Source: Nematostella vectensis (Eukaryota; Cnidaria; Anthozoa; Actiniaria; Edwardsiidae). From it: a DNA stretch of 64,000 nucleotides. Made by a program: the position numbers and the translations under genes. The DNA lies in assembly GCF_932526225.1 (NCBI RefSeq), contig NC_064034.1, forward strand, positions 7,860,001 through 7,924,000. The letters are read 5' to 3'. The notes below the pieces were generated by a model, which was given only the letters and a program-made list of their open reading frames with translations, was not told the DNA's origin and did not search any database. Numbering within the stretch: position 1 is the first letter of the stretch; the number at the start of each line of letters is the position of its first letter. Shown in pieces: positions 36,301-47,782 of the stretch.

Positions 36301-39300
36301 AGTGTATACTGCTCCTAGTTAACACAGGAGAGAAATGTAGGCATTTAGCATATATAACTAACAAAGGCAGCAGAAACTTGATTTCCCAGAAAAAAAAACT
36401 TGTACAGTATATAGCGTTTCCACCAAAAGTTTACAGATAACCAACAAGAAGCTTATAATCATATACCCTAAGTTTTGTCCTTCAACACTAAAACGATTAA
36501 TTTATGTATGTATGCCTTATTGGCCCTCAATCCCTCCTCAATTTTACACGAAATCGAAACATTTTTTTTGAAAACAAAAATGTATATAATCAAGACAATG
36601 ATTTAGATAAACTATCATTGGTACTTTTTTTTCTTGAGATCTACTTTCTATTTATATGTTAGGTTACTGAAATACAGTAGTACACTTTTAGCCCATGTTT
36701 CACAGTAAATAATAAAGGAGGCATATATTTCAGCTGTCTAAGCATGGCTGTTCCACTCTAGTTTTGCTGTTATTAGTAAGAACGTATTACCTTTGTCTGC
36801 ACCATAGCTACTCTCTGCCGCCTTAGATTAGCCACAATGTCAAACACACTTAGCTCCTCTGTTCGCTAAAGGCAAATGAAAAACAAAAAAATCAGCTATT
36901 GGAATAGTGCAACTTTTATATATTCATAATGAAAAGTCATAAATTGCAGCTTCAGAAAACTGAATACCCCACGGAGGGTATTTTTGCAGATAAGACCCTC
37001 CTTTTTTATGAAGGGCAACCTCTGTTTTTGTTTAAATAAAGTTGTATGGAAAGCATGTCTTTCCCAAAACAAGTAAGCAATACAATTATTGTTTTACTTT
37101 TTAATACAAAGCAACAGAGGTCACTAATTTACCCTGGTAACAAGGGGTCAGTATCAACTGTATTGTACAGTGAAAAACAGTTAACAATAACCTGTCATTT
37201 ATTATTTTTTTAGCCTACCGGTAGGCTTTGATAGTTGAAAACCGGCACAAAAACCTTGAAAACACCGATTTCGCATAACCCGGCCGCCATCTTGGATAAC
37301 ATGCACCACAGGGGGAGGGAGAGAAAAAATGCGACTATCAAAGCCTATAGGTAGGCTATTATTTTTTCACTTACAATAGATTTACTGTAACTGAAGGTAG
37401 AGCTGCAATACCCCATCCTCTCATGATAACCATCCTCCCCCTGCAACCACCCCTTTTTAACTAACTTACTCCTGTCTGCAATAAAGTTCTCGCATAATCC
37501 AAGGCACATATGGTGCCAGTCCTGCCACACCCAGCACTAAGATTCAGAATAAAAGCACAGAACAAACAATAAATACACAGCAACACATGGTCTGGACTAC
37601 AGATAACTGGAAATTACTGGTTATTACATAATGGAGAAATTTTCCATATATCATTCCTTTTTGTCCAGATAACAAAAATGTGCATAATGAAGATGATCAT
37701 TAGATATAATATCAACGGTTCTATTTCTTCTTGAGATCTACTTCTTATTTAATGTAAGGTTATTGAAATAGTACACATTGGGCTTATGTTTCACAGCACA
37801 CACTAATGAAAAAGGGGACACATATCTTGGATACAGTAATAATCACTCCACAAGAACAAATACTTTGTTTGTTTGTTCTTCTATTAATGAAGAACAAACA
37901 ATAGACCAGAACCTGCAATGAACCAGCACTGGGGTATCTTGACTCCCAACAAAGGTGCGGAAAGATCTTGTAAGTTCAATGAGAGGGGTGGCTGAGCGGG
38001 GGACATCATGATCAGGCCACGCAGTGTAATGGAACTGGGTAACATTGTGCTTGGTCTGGGGACAAAACGGAGAGTGGTTTCTCATTCTAGCAATGTCTTA
38101 AACACCATATACTTTATTTCAAGAGCATTAAAAAAATATAACACTGTTTGGAAAGAACACTGTTTGGGTTCATTGGTTTCTCAGTGCCTGTGCCTCTCAG
38201 CACTGGGTTCCAGGTATGTATGATTCCTGGTTCTGTTGTTTCAGTTGAGTTATCTTCTTTGCTCTGGTCTCAACAAAAAAGAACAATCTTCATCTCAACC
38301 TGTGGCAGCAGCCTGAGCCGCCTTCTACTGTATGCCTTCGACTTAACCATGCTGTATCTGCACTCTCGTAATTCAACATTCCAGCTGCAAGGAGGGTGAT
38401 TAGCATTCCAAATTTATTTTTTTTCATTTACACAATGGGGAAGACCATACATAGGCTTTAATTAAAGCATATATTGTAAAAGTGTACACATCAACAAGTG
38501 TGATCTTCATTAACAGTTAATCAAAATATATAGGGAAAAACAAGCATTTACGGTTAACTTTAACTTTCTGCATGTAACTAACCTTCCCAGCCTGTACAGC
38601 TAACGTTCTGACAGTAAACCCATCACCCATTGCTTCTTCAGATTCCTGATAGAATAGATAAGATACGGTCAAGCTATTAGGGATGACTCATGAGGTGCAT
38701 TCTGATTTTCTTTTGTCTTACCAGAGAAATTTTCATCCCAGCAAATGTAAGAGTTTCCTCCATACTCTCTGGCCAATATCGTTTGCATTTTAGCTGTGGG
38801 ATTCAAACAAAATAGAATCTGAAGAAGAAATTGACCTCAAAAATAAATTATGGGGGGGGGGGGGGTGACCCACCCAAAACATTTTGCTGCCTAAACAAAG
38901 AAAGCAGTAATGCCCAATCCCATTGTTTATCACATAATATAGATGAATGAATTAATTAATTAATTCACTCAATATTTTTTTCTATATTGTATGCATTAAA
39001 AATGTAGAAGAGGTCAACAGTCACTTACTTATTGCTTAGGCAGGGCTTCTGGAATTACGCAGAAAAAAACTCAAAATTATGCGGGATTCTTTGCTAAATT
39101 ACACGGAAAATTACGCGGAAAATCAATTCGCTAAATTACATTTTTCTTTAAAAATCAAAATTTTGCGGGAGTCTTCACTGAATTACGCGCTAAATTACAA
39201 GGAATATCAACTGTTACGCCCAAACAACATATTGTACCGAAGGAAAGCACCGAAATAACTTGAAAAGGTTAATTATTTGCGTGAAAATATCTTAGGCAAG

Positions 39301-40993
39301 TTTTCATTGGCTCCTAGCCAACAGCCAATTAAAAAAGGTATTTTATTGTTAGTCCTAGGCATTTGCGATTTAGCAAAAAACACCTAGTCACTTTATTTGT
39401 TCTCGAAATTCAGTTTGAAATATCACACTTTTACGCAGAATATCTCTTTTCTTTACGAGAAATAGAGGTAAGAACCCTAAAAGAACACATCAGCTGTGCA
39501 ATTAAATGTTTTGTCTTTCAAAATATAGCCAAATTACGTGGAAATTTGTGGATTTCGCAGACTACGTGGAAAAAGCCAAACTACGCGCTTCCGCACAAGC
39601 GCGTAATTCCAGAAGCCCCGCTTAGAGATAATAATTCTAGAAAAAGAAAAGGAAAAGAAAAAGAAAGAAGAAAAGGAAATATGTACAAAGCATTACCTTG
39701 CCTAGCTCATACTCCCTGCAAGCCATCACCACAACCTAAAACAAATTGAAACATAATATGGATAAACACCAGCTGAAATGTAAAATATTCAACTACAAAA
39801 AAATTCCTGCAAATCTAAGCTTGAAACCCTGGACTGACACACTCTTTCTAGGATGATAAAAAAAAGAGTGGAATGGAGAATTTCATACCAAATGCTTTTC
39901 TATCAGAACCTTTGACGTATGTATTTACCTGGATGTTATGAGAGATAATCATCCTCCAGAAATCATCAACTGTCTTGGGCAATGGACCCTGAGCCGCTAG
40001 GTACATTATATTTTTGGTGGGCCCCTGAATGAAAGAACATTCAGTAATGTGGTCTGCAGACAGCATTGGGAGAGCAAGGAATGCTTAACCCCTCCTCAAT
40101 ACAATGATATGTATGCCTTCATTTGGCAAACAACCTCCATATTGCCCCTGATCAATACAGGAAGAATGTTTGTTGTATACAGATTCCACTATAATCCCAT
40201 GAATTTTTTACAGCAATTTACCATATTTACTTACCTATTAAAACACAAATCAAGTAGCAGTAATGGTTTTCAAATTTTTCAAATACAGTAGCAAAGGATT
40301 AATGGACACAGCTAGCACACACCTTTATATAGTTGCCATTGATGTAATCTGAACCACCAACCCCCTTAATCTCAGGTAGAACGATTCTAGAGTAGTCATC
40401 TATTGTAAAAAAAAAACATACAGATGGATACTAATTAAAACATACACATCATCAAGCTGCCAAGGTATAACTGCAAGTTCACATGCATGTGTTTACATGA
40501 AAGAAAAACTAGAGACAAGGACATCAAGAAAAACTAGTTGGTCTGTGTAGGCATAATGGAAACAGGGATTAACAAAGCAACCACAGAGTTGCAGATGTGG
40601 CACATCTCTATCAGTGCTGTAGCAGGACAAATAACATTGGGGGCACAATACAGAAACAGTAAGAAAGTATTGGGGGGGAGGGGGGGCACAGTCTCGCCCC
40701 TTCTGGTCATTTCCTTATCATTCTTGAAAATATTTGGGGGTCACATGCCCCCAGTGCCCCACCCCCTGCTATGGCCCTGTCTATGAAAGCAGATTCCTGT
40801 TGATGTGTTCATCAAATGCTTCGAGCATTAGCTCTTCATTAAACAGAATTTAGCCTTTGACAAGGGGCTAATGCTCAAAACATCAGCACAGGTCTTGAGT
40901 ATAATATAACCTCCACTCGCAAGTACTCTGATTATTATAATTAGTATTATTTATTTATTTATTTATTTTTTATTTATTTATTTATTTATTTTT

Positions 40994-41024
<31 letters not shown>

Positions 41025-41633
41025 TTCAGGTACACTCTCCACTTATTACTCACATGGTAGGATATCTTTGTATCTATTTTTGGTCCGGTTGTATTCTTTT
41101 TCACCATGGTTTGTGGAAAAAGCCTTATCCCGCTTCTGTCTGGATGATATATTCTTCAGTTCCTAGGGTTAAACAACAGTTTTAAAAATTATATTGATGA
41201 CCTGTTCGGTCATGCAAAGTGATTGTTTACATTCCATTATGCTAGACTAATAATTAACTATTTCTTAAGGCCTAGTTCCATTTTTCAATACGATATTCAT
41301 TGAAAATGAGAGTCAAGGAGAACTTAGGACCTATAAGAAATCGAGATTTCTAGACACAAGGAGTCAAAAACACGACAAGCCGGCCGACAAGGGGGTTCGA
41401 GTTCGAAACAAGTATAGATCAACATTCTTTCTAGCGAAACTGCTTGATATTATTGCATATTAATCAGATAAATTTCAATAAAGCTCCCTTTTCCATTCGG
41501 TCAGTACCATAGTGAACAGCGCTCTTACCTGAAACTCTTTGGCGAAGCCGTTTTCTCCTTGGGGGTTGTTCCTTGGCTCCAGTGAGCTCTTGTGTTGCAG
41601 GAATCGCTGCATACCGTCTTGCGAACACGACAT
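30338..41633 (-). CDS. PEST-type protein tyrosine phosphatase (PTPN12/18/22-like)
   Basis: Cytosolic tyrosine phosphatase; relatives dephosphorylate p130Cas, Shc and Src/Abl targets. 19 exons, all phases consistent, 1020 aa: 41633-41529, 41162-41054, 40399-40323, 40024-39929, 39735-39697, 38793-38722, 38645-38583, 38055-37913, 37536-37470, 36865-36791, 36314-35633, 35052-34966, 34787-33864, 33045-32888, 32360-32279, 31919-31822, 31493-31427, 31315-31283, 30423-30338. The catalytic domain (1-300) has pY-loop KNRYKDILP (Tyr66), WPDHD (Asp202), P-loop [10 protein letters not shown] (Cys234, Arg240) and Q-loop QTKEQ (Gln284). The long tail is Pro/Ser-rich with SH3-type prolines and five YxNV motifs at Tyr307, 323, 422, 534 and 932. 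[17 protein letters not shown] (910-926) matches the conserved C-terminal box that binds PSTPIP in PEST-PTPs, and the end [16 protein letters not shown] matches their terminal GKPKGPR-type segment. Start chosen at the first ATG of a 35-codon exon. Confidence 0.95.
33607..33665. repeat. Near-perfect 59-bp hairpin in a phosphatase intron
   Basis: TGCAGGCGTTTAACCGGTG... (33607-33635) pairs with ...CACCGGGTGAACGCCTGCA (33637-33665), about 26 of 29 positions, with essentially no loop. It lies in the intron between exons 13 and 14. The missing loop argues against a canonical microRNA precursor; a relic foldback element fits better. Confidence 0.8.
35041..35229. repeat. 32-bp minisatellite repeating the exon 12 splice acceptor
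   Basis: Six units with an exact 32-bp period; the exon-start-equivalent base falls at 35052 (the real exon), 35084, 35116, 35148, 35180 and 35212. On the minus strand each good unit reads TGTGTGCAG then GCCTTCTAATTGA, i.e. the intron's acceptor plus the first bases of the exon. Units at 35084 and 35116 are degenerate; 35148 and 35212 are identical to the real site across the junction, and 35180 differs by one base there. Confidence 0.9.
37211..37358. mobile_element. Short foldback element, TAGCCTACC ends
   Basis: The left end reads TAGCCTACCGGTAGGCTTTG and continues ATAGT; the right end is the inverse (ACTATCAAAGCCTATAGGTAGGCTA). The arms are about 26 bp in a 148-bp element, each containing its own small palindrome. 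It lies in an intron of the phosphatase gene. No coding capacity. Confidence 0.8.
39040..39620. mobile_element. MITE with GGGCTTCTGGAATTACGC inverted ends
   Basis: The terminal inverted repeats are 20 bp (39041-39060 and 39601-39620), with two mismatches. A CTTAG word abuts both sides (39035-39039 and 39621-39625) and may be the target duplication. The interior repeats ATTACGCGG/TAAATTAC motifs in both orientations, concentrated near the ends. The element is about 580 bp, sits in a phosphatase intron (38794-39696) and codes for nothing recognisable. Confidence 0.82.
40947..41026. repeat. (TTTA)n microsatellite
   Basis: About 20 TTTA units with a few slips, in the phosphatase intron between exons 2 and 3. 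It lies 28 bp from the donor end of exon 2 (41054), within the same intron. Confidence 0.97.
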
Positions 41634-42586
41634 CTTTCCGCGCTATAAAAGGGGCAAACTGCTTTGCTGTAGAACTAGCCGGCATCAAGGCTATCTTGTG
41701 GTCCAAATTCCAATGTCTTCAACGCTTTATATTCACATTTTCCATCGAGTTTATTGAAGTCTTCTTATCGACTACTGCCCCTCTCATTCAATGCAGGAAG
41801 TGTTTTGAGTGCGCTTTTGCGCTTGCGCTTTGTCCCTGTACCCACAATGCATTGCTTGTGACGGAAGTAACACTAAATCTTATCGATAATTTGTTAAAAA
41901 AAGTTACACTAGAAACCAAAAGTGACCTAACAAACGAGAACCCTAGTAATATCCTTTCCATAGAGATCTCGCACAGAAAATGAAAGTGTTTGAAAAACAG
42001 GGACACAGCTAGATTGTATTGGTCACGCAATGAAAGGTAAGCGTGACGTACCGTTGTCTGATCAGCAGCCGTGCGTGCCGGGACCAGCGAGATTCGTGCC
42101 CTTCTAAAGCATTTTACTACAAAGACAGAAGCTTATTATCTGAGTATCCATGTGTTGCAAGGTGGCTAGGCTAGATATGTGATGTCAGAGCCATACGCCC
42201 TGTCAATATATGCTTGATTTGTTTTTCCGATTATCATTCCGTATATTGCATACACAATGCGTCTTGCGTGGATTCTGGTTGGTACTCTACGAATTGCGCA
42301 GTGACGTACCTGCCTCAATGCTGATAGGCAATGCCTGAAGTTGCCATATTGTTGTTTAAATTTTTTTTTCGCTAGAGATTTTGCCATTTTTTTTTTTAAT
42401 ACAGCACTTCACATTATCGTCATGTGACCCTTTGTGTGCCGGGGGAGGGATGTGTATCAGTTATCAGGGGGGAGGGGGTATCCCATTGGCTTTTGGACCG
42501 CACCCACTCTTGATGGGAGTGGGTTATGCAGCCTGGGCACTTTTTTACACCCTTCAGTGATTTTAGTTATTATTTCATAGTTGAAT
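41634..42586. promoter_or_regulatory. Divergent promoter region between phosphatase and dioxygenase genes
   Basis: The two genes point away from each other with 953 bp between start codons. The interval holds a TGACGTA (CRE-like) word near 42044, a second TGACGTA near 42303, no clear TATA box, and G-rich low-complexity DNA near 42440-42480. A shared CpG-type promoter is possible, but no start site can be fixed from sequence alone. Confidence 0.45.
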
Positions 42587-45500
42587 ATGTCAAATGAAAA
42601 CAAGAACACAAAGACTTACAAGATTGATTGGCCAAAATACAAGCCATTGGACGAATGGCTCAAGGGTCAACCTACAGAGACATGGAAAGAAACATTTGAA
42701 AAGGATGGTTACTTGGTACATGCTTTAGATGAAATTTGACCAAATTGATACTACGAAATAACCAAATGAGTTGTTTTTCCCTAGGTTGTGCATGGACTTA
42801 TTGACAAGGATTTTGTAGAAATTTACAAGGGTAAGCAAGATGATATCAGGCACGTACCCAGGATTGCCTGAGGGGGGTGCGCAGTCATAGGCATCATATG
42901 GAAAATGCATAGTATTTAAAGACTTGACCCACTTTTCGGCTGCCAAGGGAGGTGTGACGCACCCTGTGCACCCCCCCTGTGTATGCGCCTGCATATGGTT
43001 GCCACATATTTGTATGCTTGTAAATCAGAGAGGAGAGGGAGATGGGAGGGTTTGACAGGAGCATAACTAGGATGTGGGATTGGGGTACAGGGAGATGTTC
43101 ATCTGGCATGTGTAGAGACCTAAGGGGACAGGTTAGAATTGCGGTAGTGTGGTAGTGTAGAAGCACAATAGTGTTATAATCACAGGAGGCCTGTCGTATT
43201 TCTAAATTATAATCAATTAATCCTTGGCACTTCCTATTTAGGGTAGGAGGTAGTGAGGGAAGGGTCATTGTTTAATGAGGGGAGGGCTACTTTGTTTGGG
43301 AGGAGGGTTGCAATTTTTTGAGCGTTGATTTGGGGGAGGGCCTCGAAGTTTGATACAGGATTTAGGGGAGGGCCATATTTTTTGAACAGGTTTTCTGATC
43401 AATTTCCAAGCCTCCGAAAAGTCTGGAATTTCAATTTTTTTCTGGAGGGGACCGCAGACTCCTACAAAATAAATAAACAAATGTGATGCACCTGCTTACA
43501 TGTTCATTACTTGCGTTTCGCTGGCATTGATAACCATTATCCCCTAAAATGTGGCATCTACTTTTTTTTAACTTTTGCAGTTTTGGTTTTATTAACTTCA
43601 ATCACTGAATTGGAGAATTTCAAATTGTCATGTCAATTCCCCCCCTTCCCCCTTACTAACTTTTCAGATTGGTGGTATGAAAAGATATATGTTAATAAGA
43701 TTTCAGTTGGGACGGGCTAATGATGCTTTTTTTCATTTAGGTTTTAACAAAAATAGGCATTTGGAAATGGCAAAATTTTTACGGGGGACCATGCCCCCAG
43801 ACCCATACAATAGTATTTGCACCCCTGAAAAATGGGCCCGAAACAACACCTCCAGGTGTAGGCATGGTGTTTTAGGCCAGCTCCGCCGTCTCTTCATGGG
43901 CATGCCTAAGTCAGTGCCCTACCCCACACACAACAATTTGGCTAATGTGGGAGGGGCGGTATCTGTCTTCCCACAATTTGAATTTGAAACAGCAACATCT
44001 AGGCCATATTCCAGTTTTCCAATTTCCAAATTTTAAAGCATATATTTTCTTTTTGGTAAAGTGCCCAATCCCCTTTCTTTGTCTGTACTGCACAGGTTGC
44101 TTGTTATTACAATTGTGGGTTTACTTCATTTGTGGGCAACTTCTTATTACAATTGTGGGTAGTTATTACATGTGTGCGCTCTGCACTCATAGTTATATGG
44201 GAAAAACTTGTCGTGCCTCAGCCAATCCAAAATCCTCGTCTTATTTGGAAATATAGCACGTAGTCAATCAACCGCCTAAACCAATCGATGGCTTTCATGT
44301 TTTCATTGTCACGTCATAAACCATTTGACTGCACATAGCAAAGGAATTGATTGGTCACAGTGGTAGGATTGACTACCTGCTACATATTCCACAACAAGTA
44401 AAGGGATTTGAATTCACAGTGGTCGCGCAACAACAAATTAGGCTAAGACCTAAATCCAGATTTCTGCATCCAGATGTCTACATGAAGCTTCTGAATGGTG
44501 AGATAGACACGAGGCGCCATCGACAAGATCTTGGTTGTAATGGTAAGTTTGAGGCTAACAATTTGAAAAAAAAAATTGTACACAGTCAAAACATCTTATC
44601 CATATGATTCTTTACAGAGCCACAGAAGACACAAGTGGAGAACATTTGCCAGATCATGTGGCCCCATCTCTATGTCCCATCACTGATGGAGGTACCTTTT
44701 CGTGGGCATGGCCAGGGAAAGAGCACTATAGCCCACCCTTCTAATGTAGAAGTCAAAATTCAGTAAATGTATGGGACACCCAAGCCAATCCAGATTCTAG
44801 GGGGCGGTGTGGCTACCCAGGGAAGGGTGGAGGCTTAGATAATAAACATGAAAAGGGGTTGGGTAATACGAAATGTTCCTGAAACTCATCACAAGTAGGG
44901 GGTAGTTCCCCCTTCCCAACTTACCCTTGATTGTGCTTTTGGGATAGATGATAGAACCCTCCCTTTAGATACCTGGCTACTCCCCCTGCTTTTTTCTCAA
45001 TCCTTATCTACTTCAATTTTATTTAATACACAACTTGTTTTTGCTTGTTATTGGTGAAGGGCCCGCTTTCAGAAAGAGTTCAAGCCATTAATAAGATTAT
45101 TATCGGACCTGATGCAGCATTTGACTTCAACATGTTAATTTCCAAGGTAAATTGGAGGGCAAAACTTTCATGAATCTATAAGAATACCCTTATCAATAAA
45201 TAAAAGTCAGAAAATAGCACATCTTTTCATTAGGCTCCAAAGACTGAAACTGCCACACCATGGCATCAGGATGAGAGCTACTGGCCAGACATGCCAGACA
45301 AGAGGGCATCAACTTGCTGGGTAAACTTCTAAATAGTTGTATTTGGAGTATGCATATGTATATCTATTTTTTAGAGGGGGCAACAAAGTATTATGGGGAT
45401 TACAAAGACTTGTGGGGCATGTTCAGCTTTATGTTTCCCAGTTTAATTGAAACCACAATATACTGTTTAAATCCATATTTTAAAAGGTGGCACTCGACCA

Positions 45501-46209
45501 GTCAACAGTGGACAATGGCTGCATGTGGTTTGTGCCTGGTTCACACAAGCTTCCACTAAGAAAACACTGGCCTGCCTGTAAAGGAGCCCATGTGTTGCAG
45601 TGTGAATGTACTGAGGTAGGCACATGAAAATGGCGTTGGAATTGGAATATTATTTTGTGTAACAGAACTAAAAAAAAATGTATTGTAAAGAACGCCCCTC
45701 TCTAATAAACACCTCCTGTCTATTAAAGTCACCCCCCTCCCCCAGGCGTTTATTAGATCATTTACTGTAATATCCTGTACAAGGATGAAGGCAAGCCTGA
45801 GCCTCTTCCTCCTGGATCCTGTACCCTACACAGTGGACATACCCTGCACTACAGCCGTGGCAACAGTACAAATGGATACAGACGGGCCTTTATCATAAAC
45901 TACAGACCTGAGGCCATGGTTGAGTGGGAACGAGAACGCAATTTTGCACATGGAAAAGAGGTTTGTGGGTATGATGATAATACAAGATGAGAACTTTCTC
46001 CCTTGAAAAACAAAATTAAGAATTTGTGATTTTTCTCACATGATTTTGTGCTCCGTCACTTGAAGGATTTTCATGGTTCTAATTACGAAACCTCACAAAC
46101 AATCAGCTGTCTCCCTTTCAAGACATAAACCAGTCTCTTATTTTCATAGGGCCTTGATGAGACCAAAAGAGATGATGTTGTGATTATCAGACGTGAAGTC
46201 AATAATTAA
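42587..46209 (+). CDS. Phytanoyl-CoA dioxygenase-family (PhyH/PHYHD1-like) oxygenase
   Basis: Nonheme Fe(II)/2-oxoglutarate-dependent oxygenase; family members hydroxylate phytanoyl-CoA or other, often unknown, substrates. Nine exons: 42587-42715, 42785-42830, 44474-44542, 44618-44691, 45060-45146, 45234-45320, 45487-45615, 45784-45960, 46150-46209; all phases fit, 285 aa. It starts MSNENKNTKTYKIDWPKYKP, then the family's N-terminal FEKDGYLVVHGLIDKDFV. The iron triad is His146 and Asp148 (PWHQDESYWPD) plus His229 (HYSRGNS); Arg240/Arg241 in GYRRAFIINY is the expected 2-oxoglutarate anchor. FVPGSH is the usual strand after the first half of the fold. No peroxisomal PTS1 at the C-terminus (ends REVNN) and no PTS2 seen, so a cytosolic PHYHD1-like protein is likelier than the peroxisomal alpha-oxidation enzyme. 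Intron 2 is large and full of G-rich repeats. Confidence 0.92.
42847..42991. mobile_element. Dispersed repeat with CAGGCRYGTACCCAGG ends
   Basis: The left end CAGGCACGTACCCAGG and right end (reverse complement CAGGCGCATACACAGG) are inverted relatives, with a G-run inside each end. A second, truncated copy lies at 57087-57175 and shares GGATTG-CTGAGGGGGG and GCGCAGTCATAGG-ATCATATGG. A longer relative with the ends only is at 50058-50365, and a fragment near 60567-60612. It lies in intron 2 of the dioxygenase gene. Confidence 0.8.
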
Positions 46210-46579
46210 ATCAGTTAGAAGTTTATAGCCAGTGAAAACATGGTCTTCTAAATGGCAAGAAACACACAGATGGAGTTTTGAAAGTTCCAAGGCCTTATTC
46301 ATATTATACCATGTTGATTTTAATAATTTTGACTGGGCACAGAACTATAAGCATTACTGCAGCAGAGCACATGGATGCAAATTTCAAACTGTCATTCAGC
46401 TGAATCAAATACCACATTTGTTTTGTGCAACAAGAACTCAGCATCAAGTCAACTTTAACTGTTTTCAACCTATTGAGTTCAACTCAATAAGTGAGAGGTT
46501 TGAATCGATATTGAGCCTATATATGTGTGTTGACACAAGGAGCATGATATATGAATCAAGCCTTTCATATTATATTTGT

Positions 46580-46585
46580 AATAAA
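46580..46585 (+). terminator. Polyadenylation signal of the dioxygenase gene
   Basis: AATAAA, 371 bases after the stop codon, in AT-rich sequence. A perfect hairpin follows 71 bases later. Confidence 0.55.
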
Positions 46586-46656
46586 CTGTAAATTTGAACA
46601 AAATGATCATTGTAATTGTTTAATCATTCCATTTGCAATAGAAAGTTGCAAAAATA

Positions 46657-46704
46657 TTAATTGTGCCTTACCTTAATTGAAAGACTAAGGTAAGGCACAA
46701 TTAA
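46657..46704. repeat. Perfect 19-bp stem hairpin between convergent genes
   Basis: TTAATTGTGCCTTACCTTA (46657-46675) and its exact inverse (46686-46704) enclose a 10-base loop. It sits between the polyadenylation signals of the dioxygenase (plus) and of the small exon gene (minus). It has no histone-type stem-loop sequence; it may be a relic inverted repeat or a structured element where two transcripts meet. Confidence 0.85.
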
Positions 46705-46879
46705 GCAGGTTTGTTGTCAAATTATATTATACTTGCCACTAATTATGACTTACACTGTAATTTACAAAAGGTGTATGTTTTGCTTGATGGCATAATGTCT
46801 TAATTAGATTTTTTACAATGATTCAATACATTGGTCTTAAAACTAATATAGTACAGTTTTAGTGCATGTTGAGTTGCTG

Positions 46880-46885
46880 TTTATT
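46880..46885 (-). terminator. Polyadenylation signal for the 47063-47307 exon
   Basis: Minus-strand AATAAA, 178 bases past the stop codon at 47063. It supports this exon being a true 3' end. Confidence 0.5.
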
Positions 46886-47062
46886 GGATTTAATGAGATT
46901 TGCTAAAGGAAACAAGAAGACTACTTTCATCTGACCTGTACACACCCCTAAAAATAGTGGATTTTAGTACAGGCCTTCATAATATCTCTCTAGTATCCTT
47001 TGTACCAAACATTAATGTCCCATAACATTCTCCATGAAGTATTTTAATTCTTGCACCAGCAT

Positions 47063-47307
47063 TTACTGTTCTCCTAGAGGCAAGTAACTGCCATTATGTT
47101 TACGTTGATGTACAGCATCATTGTTTCCTTGGTCTTGATGGTTGTCAGGTTTGTCAAGTTGTTCATAGCTTGATTTTTTGCTCAGAGGACACTGATAGGC
47201 TGGTGCTGGCGCTGGGTCGCTGTCTGGGATCTCATTGTTTTCAAGCTTAGATTTTGGTGGCTTTCGAGAAAACAAGTTTGAGATCTTGTTGGCAACATAG
47301 CTTCCAG
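47063..47307 (-). CDS. Last coding exon of an unrecognised gene
   Basis: An acceptor (CCACTAG at 47314-47308) opens an 80-codon exon in phase 1 that ends at a stop. The product begins AGSYVANKISNLFSRKPPKS and is then charged, Pro/Asn/Gln-rich and low in hydrophobics, with YEQL and YLPL tyrosine motifs of the YxxPhi sorting type. It looks like a disordered tail. The 5' part is uncertain: a 10-nt exon ATG TGG TCA T at 49364-49355, followed by a GTAAGT donor, has the matching phase and would give an 84-aa protein, but ordinary exons could equally have been missed. The intron it would imply contains the 37-bp minisatellite block. I do not recognise a family. Confidence 0.5.
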
Positions 47308-47686
47308 CTAGTGGTTAAAATGAACAACACCAGAATTAGTTTTCTTGCAGATGTTTAGGGCATATTTTTTATCAATGCATCCTTGGATAGTTCTGATTTT
47401 TATCACATGCATGTCATTTTCACTCAGTGACTAGCACCAGAAGAATACAATAATACTAATTCTTATTTCACTTGAACATCCACCTTATATAATTTTGAAA
47501 CTTTGAAACAAATGTGTCTGTTGGTGCTCTAGCAATGAACAGTAATTCACAGTATAAAGCTTGATATTGTTTTTATTTTGTTTCCACGGGTTGTGTGATG
47601 GGGAAAATTAAAAATTTAAATACTGCATGGAGACTTCCTCAGTAATTCCAGCAACAGCAGTACATGGATCATGAATATATGGGTTT

Positions 47687-47782
47687 TTTTTAGTATAAAT
47701 CCACTCACATACCATCACAAATCTCACAATTTTAATGGCTCCCGCACTCACTAACTAGTATGGGAGTGGATTTATACTAAAA
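47687..47782. mobile_element. Small MITE, TTTTAGTATAAATCCACTC ends
   Basis: 19-bp inverted ends at 47687-47705 and 47764-47782 match exactly in a 96-bp element. The interior has no coding signal. It lies in the putative intron upstream of the 47063-47307 exon. Confidence 0.85.

Noticed and set aside
38266-38389. A minus-strand frame ([16 protein letters not shown]...) with good acceptor and donor, looking like an extra phosphatase exon
   Set aside because: It reads a stop in the required phase (CTG GAA TGT TGA), and joining the flanking exons directly gives exactly the expected spacing between RTL and QFHY of the catalytic domain.
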